Source: DASPXY01 sp038227745
GTDB lineage: Bacteria; Planctomycetota; Planctomycetia; Gemmatales; Gemmataceae
Direction: 5' to 3'
Assembly: GCA_038227745.1 (NCBI GenBank)
Contig: JBBRPS010000278.1
Location: forward strand, 1-11,759
DNA length: 11,759 nucleotides
The notes under the pieces are model-generated. The model did no database searches. It saw nothing but the letters and a program-made list of their open reading frames with translations, and was not told the origin of the DNA. The translations under genes and the position numbers were made by a program. Shown piece by piece: positions 5,617-11,759 of this stretch (position 1 is the first letter of the stretch; each line of letters begins with the position of its first letter).

Positions 5617-8295
5617 CTAAACCACGTTCTCGATCACGCTGCCGGTGAGGGAGCTGTTCAGCGTGTCGGTGAGGGTGATTTTCTGGTTCCCCTTCTTCCG
5701 CAGGACCAGGCCGGTGAAGGTGTGCACGCCCTTGTCGGCTGCCGTGAAGGTGTAGTTGGCTGGCAACGTGGCCCTCGAGTCCGAGCTGCTGAAGTGGATC
5801 GTGCCGGTATAGCCGGTGACCACGTTACCGTAGGCATCCTTGACCGTAATCGTGAGGCTGAAGGCCACGCCGGAGCGGACGCTGGCCGGTGCACTGATGA
5901 GGAACTTGCTCGCGGCCGCCGGGTTGACCGTGATGCCCGCGTCCGTACCGGTGATGGTGCCGGTCACGGTATCCTTGGCCGTAATCGACTGGGTGCCCGC
6001 CGTCTTCAACATGGCGCTGAAAGTATGCACCCCCGCGTCCGCGACCGTGAAGGTGTAGTTCCCCGGCAGGGTCGCGCGGCTGTCACCGCTGCTGAAGGCG
6101 ATGGTGCCGGTGTAGCCGGTTGCGACGTTGCTGTAGGAGTCCTTGGCCGTGACCGTGAAGGTGCTGGCCACGCCCGCCGTGACCGGTGAGGGGAAGCCCG
6201 CCACGATCAAAGTGCTCGCAGCTGCGGGGCTGACCGTGACGGCGGCTCTCCCGGTGAGCGCGGCAGTGGCCGTGTCGGTGGCCGTAACCGTTTGACTGCC
6301 GGCCGTCTTGAGGATCACTCCGTTGGTGAAGACGTGCATGCCGGCATCAGCCGCCGTGAAGATATAGTTGCCCGGCAGCGTGGCGACCCCGTCCGTGCTG
6401 GTGAAGTGGACCGTACCGGCGTAGCCGGTCGCCGTGTTGTTGTACGGGTCGAGCGCCGTCACCGTGACGCTGAAGGGGCTGCCGGCCGTGCTGCCGGCTG
6501 GGGCGCTGACGGCCATCTTGCTGGCCGCAGCTGGGTTGACGGAAATGCCGGTCTCACTGCCGGTGAGGCCGGACGGGTCCGTAGCCGTGAGCGACTGGGT
6601 GCCGGCTGTCTTCAAGGTGGCGTTGAAGGTGTGCATACCCCCATCGGTCGCCGCGAAGGCGTAATCGGCGGGTAGCGCGGCCTGGCCGTCGCTGCTGCTG
6701 AAGTGGACGGTACCGGTGTAGCCGGTGGCCGTCGTGCCGTCCAAGTTCTTCGCCGTGACCGTGAAGCTGCCGGCCACGCCCGCCGTCGTGGACGCGGGGA
6801 AACCGCTGACGGCGAAGCTGCTCGCCTGCGGCGCGACCGCAGTTTGAACCTCGAAGGCGCCGATGTCGATGGTGCCGCCGACGATCCGCGCGAAGCCCGG
6901 GCCGCGCTGATCGAAGGCGGGAGCGCCGGTGTTGTCGCCGGCGTTGATGGCAGGACTGCCGGCGAGCAGGGCCATCGTCTGCGTCGGGCCGCCGTTGTTC
7001 TGGAGCGCGCCGAGCTGCGGATTGACGTTGAGCAGGTCGGTGGCCGCGAACCCGCTACCCCATGCCGAGTTGCCGATCAGGTTATGGCCGAGCGAGGTCA
7101 GGGTGCCGTCGAGATCGGGAGCGACGTCGCTGGTGGTGTTGCCAGCAAGGATGGTGTCGTACATCTGGAGACCGCCGGAGATGCCGCCGCCTATGCCCAC
7201 GCCGTTGCCGCCCGGAGGGGCATTAAACTCAATAAAGCCAGCGCCACCGGCGCCGCCGTTCACCCCGTTGCCGGAGAGCGTGCTGTGCCGGACTACCACC
7301 GTGCCCCACACGAAACGGATAGCTCCGCCCGCCGCGAAGCCGCCGTTGCCGCCGGGCACGCCAGAATTCATCGGACTGGGAGCATCAGCACAACCATCGC
7401 CCGAACCGCCGTTGCCGCCACTCGCCCAGTTGCTGGAGAACGTACTATTGTCGATAGACACCGTGCCGCCGCTGACATAGAGGCCACCTCCCTCTGCTTG
7501 CCCGCCGTCGCTCGCGCTTATCCCAGAACAAGCATTGGCCGAATTGCCGGTGCCGCCGTACGCTCCGTTGCCGGAGAGCGTGCTCTGGTTCACATAGACC
7601 ATGCCGCCTGCGACATAGAGGCCACCCCCCGCGGCTGAACCGCCGCTGGGCGGTGTGCCGCTGCTATTATAGCTGCTGGAACCGCCCACCGCAGCGTTAC
7701 CGTAGAGCGTGCTCTGATTCACATAGACCACGCCGCCCGCGACATACAGGCCACCCCCCACCCCCTGATAGGCAGCGTCGGTGGCGTAGGCTTCGTTTCC
7801 GGACAGAGTGACGTGGTCGAGGGTCAGAGTGCCGCCCGCGTCGTAGATGCCGCCCCCCGGGCTGCCGTTGGCCAAGCCGTTGGCGACCGTCAGGCCAGCG
7901 ATCACGACGGTGGGGTTTCCGCCCAGGCCAAAAACCCGGCTGCTGTTGTTGCCGCTGACGGTCAGGCTGTTGATGCCTGGGCCGTTGATGCTCAGGCTAT
8001 CGGTAATGTCCAGTTCGCCGCTCGTCAGGGCAATGGTGCCGGTCGTGGCGAAGTTAATCACATCGGCTCCGGGGTTGGCGTTGGCAGCGGTGACCGCTTC
8101 CCTTAGCGAGCCGGGCCCAGTGTCCAGGAGGTTGGTCACCGTGAAGGTACTGGGCAGGCTGCGGTCTTCCAGGATTTCCAGGTGCGGGCGAAAGGATCGC
8201 AGGGGCTGGCGAACCCTCGGCGCACGGCGCCTCGGCTGGGCCGGCGTGCGGGAGGGGCGGGCTAACAGAGAATCGAGCAGGTTGCGGAACCACAT
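5617..8295 (-). CDS. Large exported beta-helix protein with choice-of-anchor Q-like region and four Ig-like repeats
   Basis: The 892-residue protein opens with a basic stretch (about 10-37) and the motif LEILEDRSLPS (39-49), seen at the start of many large planctomycete exported proteins, followed by FTVTNLLDTGPGSLREAV. Residues 50-380 form a right-handed parallel beta-helix: Gly-rich coils of the form GGGLYVxGGxVxVxxSTLSGN recur at about 148, 180, 223, 269 and 323. Residues 380-483 (HNLIG, NNGGPTQTMALLAGSPAINAGD, DIGAFEV) match the choice-of-anchor Q domain type. Four Ig-like repeats follow (about 491-590, 591-692, 693-794, 795-892), each with TGYxGTxxFxSxD and HTF segments. The protein ends with the fourth repeat, with no PEP-CTERM, dockerin or membrane anchor. 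A surface or matrix adhesin role is inferred. The ATG at 8295 has AAAGGAGA just upstream and directly precedes the basic leader; an in-frame ATG at 8466 would overlap the kinase gene. Confidence 0.9.
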   Translation of the reverse strand: MWFRNLLDSLLARPSRTPAQPRRRAPRVRQPLRSFRPHLEILEDRSLPSTFTVTNLLDTGPGSLREAVTAANANPGADVINFATTGTIALTSGELDITDSLSINGPGINSLTVSGNNSSRVFGLGGNPTVVIAGLTVANGLANGSPGGGIYDAGGTLTLDHVTLSGNEAYATDAAYQGVGGGLYVAGGVVYVNQSTLYGNAAVGGSSSYNSSGTPPSGGSAAGGGLYVAGGMVYVNQSTLSGNGAYGGTGNSANACSGISASDGGQAEGGGLYVSGGTVSIDNSTFSSNWASGGNGGSGDGCADAPSPMNSGVPGGNGGFAAGGAIRFVWGTVVVRHSTLSGNGVNGGAGGAGFIEFNAPPGGNGVGIGGGISGGLQMYDTILAGNTTSDVAPDLDGTLTSLGHNLIGNSAWGSGFAATDLLNVNPQLGALQNNGGPTQTMALLAGSPAINAGDNTGAPAFDQRGPGFARIVGGTIDIGAFEVQTAVAPQASSFAVSGFPASTTAGVAGSFTVTAKNLDGTTATGYTGTVHFSSSDGQAALPADYAFAATDGGMHTFNATLKTAGTQSLTATDPSGLTGSETGISVNPAAASKMAVSAPAGSTAGSPFSVTVTALDPYNNTATGYAGTVHFTSTDGVATLPGNYIFTAADAGMHVFTNGVILKTAGSQTVTATDTATAALTGRAAVTVSPAAASTLIVAGFPSPVTAGVASTFTVTAKDSYSNVATGYTGTIAFSSGDSRATLPGNYTFTVADAGVHTFSAMLKTAGTQSITAKDTVTGTITGTDAGITVNPAAASKFLISAPASVRSGVAFSLTITVKDAYGNVVTGYTGTIHFSSSDSRATLPANYTFTAADKGVHTFTGLVLRKKGNQKITLTDTLNSSLTGSVIENVV
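5620..6825 (-). repeat. Four tandem Ig-like protein repeats in the beta-helix protein
   Basis: Units begin at about 6825, 6525, 6219 and 5913 on the minus strand, 100-102 codons apart, the last running to the stop. Shared features are an AxS start, a TxGVAxxFTVTxKD-like strand, TGYTGT, a FSSxDxxATLPxNYxF segment and KTAGTQS. The units are clearly homologous but diverged, so duplication is old. Confidence 0.85.
7566..7759 (-). repeat. Near-identical DNA repeat coding beta-helix coils
   Basis: Segments 7566-7630 and 7695-7759 match at 59 of 65 positions, 129 bp (43 codons) apart. They encode adjacent coils ending in NQSTLSGN and NQSTLYGN. This is much closer than the other coils and points to recent duplication or gene conversion within the helix. 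Confidence 0.75.
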
Positions 8296-8300
8296 GAGAA

Positions 8301-8308
8301 TCTCCTTT
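8301..8308 (-). promoter_or_regulatory. Ribosome binding site deciding the beta-helix gene start
   Basis: AAAGGAGA on the minus strand, 5 bases before the ATG at 8295. It selects the 892-residue product over a longer frame beginning inside the kinase gene. Confidence 0.7.
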
Positions 8309-8369
8309 ACGAGGGTAGTCTGCTGTATAAAGAAAGTGACAACGCATCCGGCGCGCAGACCGAGCGCCG

Positions 8370-8410
8370 GGCCGGTGAGGGGCTTGCTTGGCGGTAAGGC
8401 CTCACCGGCC
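8370..8410 (-). terminator. Hairpin between the kinase and beta-helix genes
   Basis: Arms 8370-8380 and 8400-8410 (GGCCGGTGAGG and its complement) are perfect over 11 bp with a 19-base loop, 31 bp after the kinase stop. No T-run follows. It is the only structure seen in the 146-bp gap and may weaken read-through into the next gene. Confidence 0.4.
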
Positions 8411-8441
8411 GCTTTGTTCGTTCGCGTCAATTGCCAGTTCG

Positions 8442-11400
8442 CTAACGGCCCAGCTTCCCCTCCCACAAGGTCGCATCCCAGATCTTGATTTCCCCTTTAC
8501 CGCGGTAGCCGCCGGCGGTGGCGAGGCGCTTGCCGTCGGGGCTGAAGGCGACGCTCGTGACGTAGCCGGTGTGCGCCGCGAGGGTGAGGAGATCCTTGCC
8601 GGTTTTCCCGTCCCAGATCTTGACGGTGTGATCGTAGCTCGCCGTCGCGAGGTACTTGCCATCCGGGCTGAAAGCCACGGAGCCCACGCGCTCGCCGTGG
8701 CCGCGCAGGGGAAACAGTTCCTTGCCGGTCGCGGCGTCCCAGACTTTCGCGGTGTGGTCCCAGCTCGTCGTGGCCAGGCGCTGACCGTCCTGGCTGAAGA
8801 TGGCCCACAGGACCACGTGGGTGTGCCCGCGGAGGGTAAGAAGCTCCGCGCCGTTGGTCGCGTCCCAGACTTTCGCGGTCTTATCCCAGCTCGCCGTGAC
8901 CATCCGCTTGCCGTCGGGACTGTAGGATACGGAGATCACTGTGGCCGGATGGGCGTGGAACTGCAGGACCTCGCGGCCGGTCTCCGTGTCGCGGACCTCG
9001 ACACCGCCCCCCACATTGGACCACGCCAGGCGCCGGCCGTCGGGGCTGAGGGCCGCGATGCCGAGGGTGCCGCGAAAGGAGGCGAGCTCCTTACCGGACC
9101 TAACGTCCCAGAGCTTGACGACCCTACCGATAGTGGCTGCGGCGAGCCGCTGGCCGTCGCGGCTGAACCCCAGGCTGAACGCCGGGCCCGCGTCCCCGTT
9201 CAGCGACCGGACTTCCTCGCCGGTGAGCGGGTCCCAGAGTTTCACGGTCCCGTCGTAGCCTGTCGAGGCCAGGCACTTCCCGTCGGGGCTGAAGAGCACG
9301 GCCAGCACGGCGTCCCCGTGCCCGCGGAGGACGCGGCTCTCCCCGCCCGCCCCGTTCCAGGGCGTCGCGTCCCACACTTTCACGCTCCCGTCAAGACTGG
9401 CCGAGGCGAGCAGCCGCCCGTCCTGACTGAACGCCAAGCCGGAGACCATGTCGGTATGCCCGTGCAGGGCGAGCACCTCCTGCCCGGTCTCGAGGTCCCA
9501 GAGCTTGACGGTCTTGTCCCAGCTGCCGACGGCCAGGCGTGTGCCGTCGCGGCTGAACGCGACACCCCAGGCGAAGAGAAGATCGGTGCGCATGGTCCGG
9601 ACGGCCTGGCCGGTCGTCGTGTCCCAGACCTTGACGATGCCGTCGAAGCCCGCCGAGGCTAGGCGCGTGCCGTCGCGGCTATACGCCAGCCCGAGTACGG
9701 TGCCGGCGTGCCCGCGCAGGGTGTGCTTTTCTTGCCCGGTCGCCACGTCCCAGACCCGGACGGTCGCGTCGTGACTGGCGGAGGCCAGATGCCGGCCGTC
9801 CGGGCTGAACGCCACGCTTTGCAGCGCGTCGGTGTGGCCGCGCAACGTGCGCACCTCCTGGCCGGTCGCCGCGTCCCACACCTTCACCGTCCGGTCGAGA
9901 CTGCCGGAGGCCACGAGCCGGCCGGCGGCACTGCACGCCACGCAGCTGACGTAGTCGGTGTGGCCTTGGAGTTTGTGCCGGGTCTGCCAGGTCGAGACGT
10001 CCCAAACTCGCACGGTCCTTTCCAACCAGCTAGCCGAAGCGAGGCTCTTGCCGTCGCCGCTGAACGCGACGCCCGAGATGGGGCCGATGTGACCGGGGAG
10101 GGTGTGGATGACCTTGCCGGTCGCCGGGTCCCAGACCTTCAGGTCGCCGATGATCAGCGAGACCACACTCCCCGAGACGGCGCGCGTGCCGTCCGGGCTG
10201 AACGCCACCCCGCAAACCCAGTCCCGGTGCCCGCGGAACGTGACCGGCTCCCGGTAATGTCGCCGCTTCAAGTAGTCCCATTCCCAGCCGCGCAGGGCGA
10301 CCGGGCACTCGTCGAGCAGTTCCTCGGCACGGCCCGGATTGTTCGCCCATAGCTCGCGGTCAACCAGCTGAATGCTCCGGTAGTACGATGCTCGCACCTC
10401 GCGTTTGACGGACGTGATGAGTTCCCGCTTGGCCTGCTTCTCGTGCTCGAGGGCTTCGTTTGTTTGCTGCTGTTTGTCCTTGATCTGTGCGTTGGTGTCC
10501 GCGAGTACCTTGACGGCCCCGGCCAGGCTGCCGACCGCCAGGAGTACCGCCACGGCTACCGCCGACGCGGTCACCAGCGCCGCCTTGTTCCGCCGGGCGA
10601 ATTTGCGGAACCGATACCACCTCGACGGCGGACACGCCTGCACCGGCTCGTCGTTCAAGTAGCGCTGCACATCGGCGGCAAAGTCCTTGGCCGTCTCGTA
10701 GCGGCGATTGCGGTCCTTCTCCAGCGTCTTCATCACGATCCAGTCCAGCTCGCCGCGCATCAGCTTCGACAGCTTGGCCGGCTCCATGTGCCGCTGGGCT
10801 GAGATGGACGCCAGCGCCTCGCCCGAATCGCTCAATCGCGTGCTCGGCTTGGGCGGTTCCTCCTCCCGGATCATGCGGAGAATCTCGCCATACGCGGCCT
10901 CCTTGACCCGCTTGTGGCTCAGCGGCGTGCTGCCCGTCAGCAGCTCGTACAGGAGCACGCCCAGCGAATAGATGTCGCTGCGGGTATCGACGCCCAGGGC
11001 GCTCATCTCCGCCTGCTCGGGCGACATGTATTCCAGCGTGCCGATCATGGTGCCGTACTGCGTGAACAGCGTCCGCTCAGTCAGCTTTTGCTCGGTCGCC
11101 TTGGCCACGCCGAAGTCAATCACCTTGGGGACCGGCTTGCCGTCGTAGAGCGTGACCATCACGTTGGACGGCTTGATGTCGCGGTGGATGATGCCCTTCT
11201 GGTGGGCGTGCTGGATCGCCTGGCAGACCGGCACGAACAGCTCCAGCCGCGCGCGCGGCGTCAGGTGGTTGTCGTCGCAGTACTTGGTGATGGGAATGCC
11301 GTGGATCAGCTCCATGACGAAATACGGCCGGTCATCGTAGACCTCTCGCTCCGCGAGAGGAGGCTCCTCTCGCGGAGCGAGAGGTCTACGATAGGAAATC

Positions 11401-11759
11401 GTTCCCGCATCCAGCACGCGGGCGATGTTGACATGGTCCATCATGGCCAGGGCCTGCCGCTCGGCCTCGAAGCGAGCGATGACCTGCTTCGAGTCCATGC
11501 CGGGCTTGATCACCTTGAGGGCGACCTTGCGCTGGACGGGCTGCGTTTGCTCGGCCATGTAAACCGTGCCCATGCCGCCTTCGCCGATTTGCTGCAGGAG
11601 CTTGTACGGGCCGATGACGGTGCCGGGGCTCTCGGTGATCGGCACATCGACGGTAGCACCGCCCCTCACCTCCGGCCCCACTCCCCCGAGGGGAGATGGG
11701 TGAACCGCGGCGGCATCTTGGAGAAAGCTGCCGACCTGGGGGTGCGCCGCCAGCAGCCG
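8442..11759 (-). CDS. Membrane Ser/Thr protein kinase with 14 WD40 repeats, 5' partial
   Basis: Residue numbers count from the in-frame GTG at 11681. The kinase domain has glycine loop IGEGGMGTVY (32-41), ATP lysine K56 in VALKVIKP, E74, catalytic HRDIKPSN (D168), DFG at 189-191 and S-P-E 220-222, so it should be active. Residues 367-392 are one membrane span, followed by a charged coiled coil (395-430). From 482 to the end 14 WD40 units recur about every 42 residues, enough for two seven-bladed propellers outside the membrane; unit 10 is degenerate (EVRDT for VWD). The family joins intracellular phosphorylation to extracytoplasmic binding, although the ligand is unknown. The frame stays open from 11681 to the window edge (…LLAAHPQVGSFLQDAAAVHP), which resembles the N-terminal linker of related kinases, so the true start lies outside. 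A 20-codon palindromic insertion occupies residues 97-116. Confidence 0.93.
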   Translation of the reverse strand, partial: RLLAAHPQVGSFLQDAAAVHPSPLGGVGPEVRGGATVDVPITESPGTVIGPYKLLQQIGEGGMGTVYMAEQTQPVQRKVALKVIKPGMDSKQVIARFEAERQALAMMDHVNIARVLDAGTISYRRPLAPREEPPLAEREVYDDRPYFVMELIHGIPITKYCDDNHLTPRARLELFVPVCQAIQHAHQKGIIHRDIKPSNVMVTLYDGKPVPKVIDFGVAKATEQKLTERTLFTQYGTMIGTLEYMSPEQAEMSALGVDTRSDIYSLGVLLYELLTGSTPLSHKRVKEAAYGEILRMIREEEPPKPSTRLSDSGEALASISAQRHMEPAKLSKLMRGELDWIVMKTLEKDRNRRYETAKDFAADVQRYLNDEPVQACPPSRWYRFRKFARRNKAALVTASAVAVAVLLAVGSLAGAVKVLADTNAQIKDKQQQTNEALEHEKQAKRELITSVKREVRASYYRSIQLVDRELWANNPGRAEELLDECPVALRGWEWDYLKRRHYREPVTFRGHRDWVCGVAFSPDGTRAVSGSVVSLIIGDLKVWDPATGKVIHTLPGHIGPISGVAFSGDGKSLASASWLERTVRVWDVSTWQTRHKLQGHTDYVSCVACSAAGRLVASGSLDRTVKVWDAATGQEVRTLRGHTDALQSVAFSPDGRHLASASHDATVRVWDVATGQEKHTLRGHAGTVLGLAYSRDGTRLASAGFDGIVKVWDTTTGQAVRTMRTDLLFAWGVAFSRDGTRLAVGSWDKTVKLWDLETGQEVLALHGHTDMVSGLAFSQDGRLLASASLDGSVKVWDATPWNGAGGESRVLRGHGDAVLAVLFSPDGKCLASTGYDGTVKLWDPLTGEEVRSLNGDAGPAFSLGFSRDGQRLAAATIGRVVKLWDVRSGKELASFRGTLGIAALSPDGRRLAWSNVGGGVEVRDTETGREVLQFHAHPATVISVSYSPDGKRMVTASWDKTAKVWDATNGAELLTLRGHTHVVLWAIFSQDGQRLATTSWDHTAKVWDAATGKELFPLRGHGERVGSVAFSPDGKYLATASYDHTVKIWDGKTGKDLLTLAAHTGYVTSVAFSPDGKRLATAGGYRGKGEIKIWDATLWEGKLGR
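8445..10241 (-). repeat. Array of 14 WD40 repeats
   Basis: The closing (V/I)(K/R)(V/L/I)WD strands fall at about residues 514, 557, 599, 641, 683, 725, 767, 813, 855, 894 (degenerate), 936, 978, 1020 and 1065 of the kinase, counted from the GTG at 11681. Most are 42 residues apart, giving a 126-bp DNA period. FSPDG(K/T)RLA turns and RGH openings recur in nearly every unit. Confidence 0.88.
11334..11392. repeat. 59-bp palindrome inserted in frame in the kinase gene
   Basis: Arms 11334-11361 and 11365-11392 are perfect reverse complements over 28 bp with a 3-base loop (GGC). Together with one further base they make 20 codons (residues 97-116, rich in R, P, E), with no stop codon. Related kinases go almost directly from the VLDAGT strand to RPYFVMEL, so this is extra sequence in the beta-4/beta-5 surface loop. 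It resembles the behaviour of the palindromic elements known inside Rickettsia genes; the sequence itself is not claimed to be related. Confidence 0.85.
11658..11705 (-). repeat. Possible dispersed-repeat remnant in the kinase N-terminal linker
   Basis: The minus strand reads PSPLGGVGPEVRGG. It includes CTCCCC-TCG-GGGGAG (6-bp stem), then GGGGCCGGAGGTGAGGGG. From memory this resembles the peptide SPLPLGEGPGVRG often produced when a common genomic palindrome is read through. It would be a second repeat insertion in the same gene, ahead of the kinase domain. Confidence 0.4.

Noticed and set aside
5334..5620. Two plus-strand frames running through the 35-bp hairpin
   Set aside because: They consist largely of the palindrome and flanking non-coding sequence and have no ribosome site.
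5569..7638. Several plus-strand frames opposite the beta-helix protein
   Set aside because: They follow the period of the Ig-like repeats on the minus strand and have no own start signals.
8314..8342. TTGTCA (8337-8342) as -35 of a promoter for the beta-helix gene
   Set aside because: The hexamer is good, but at 16-19 bp spacing there is no acceptable -10 sequence.
8388..9662. Plus-strand 424-codon frame with repeating VPDLD/VPEFH segments
   Set aside because: The periodicity is the mirror of the WD40 repeats on the other strand, so the repeats are not independent evidence of a gene.
8445..10241. Regular 126-bp repetition considered as a CRISPR or satellite array
   Set aside because: Repeats are degenerate and translate into WD40 units in one continuous frame.

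Overview
The window looks like part of a planctomycete chromosome, most likely from the Gemmata group. The grounds are high GC content, a long membrane-anchored Ser/Thr kinase fused to WD40 propellers, a large exported beta-helix protein that opens with an L-E-x-L-E-D-R-x-x-P-S motif, and a DUF433/DUF5615 pair. The taxonomic call rests on family recognition only. All seven supported genes lie on the minus strand, so the transcriptional order runs from the right end of the window to the left.

Right end (8442-11759): a Ser/Thr protein kinase, open at its 5' end. It has a kinase domain, one membrane segment and 14 WD40 repeats, enough for two seven-bladed propellers. Its kinase domain carries an in-frame 59-bp perfect palindrome in the loop between strands beta-4 and beta-5. 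Downstream (5617-8295) is an 892-residue exported protein with a parallel beta-helix, a choice-of-anchor Q-like region and four Ig-like repeats of about 100 residues.

Middle (4619-5616): an 81-bp hairpin element with 35-bp perfect arms and a second, shorter palindrome lie between the exported protein and a two-gene toxin-antitoxin-like operon. In that operon a DUF433 antitoxin overlaps a DUF5615 PIN-like protein by ATGA, and a good sigma70-type promoter lies in front. A 416-bp stretch without a convincing gene follows.

Left part (35-4202): an orphan cytosolic FHA-GAF-histidine kinase is followed 3 bp after its stop by a hairpin with 25-bp perfect arms. Next comes a probable operon of a 72-residue protein of unknown function, a XerC-type tyrosine recombinase and an exported thioredoxin-like protein with a helical C-terminal half.

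The most unusual signal is the number of long, perfect or near-perfect palindromes (2487-2555, 5494-5574, 5577-5604, 11334-11392), one of them inside a reading frame. They suggest dispersed hairpin elements (REP/MITE-like) active in this genome. No transposase is present here to mobilise them, and copy number cannot be judged from one window.
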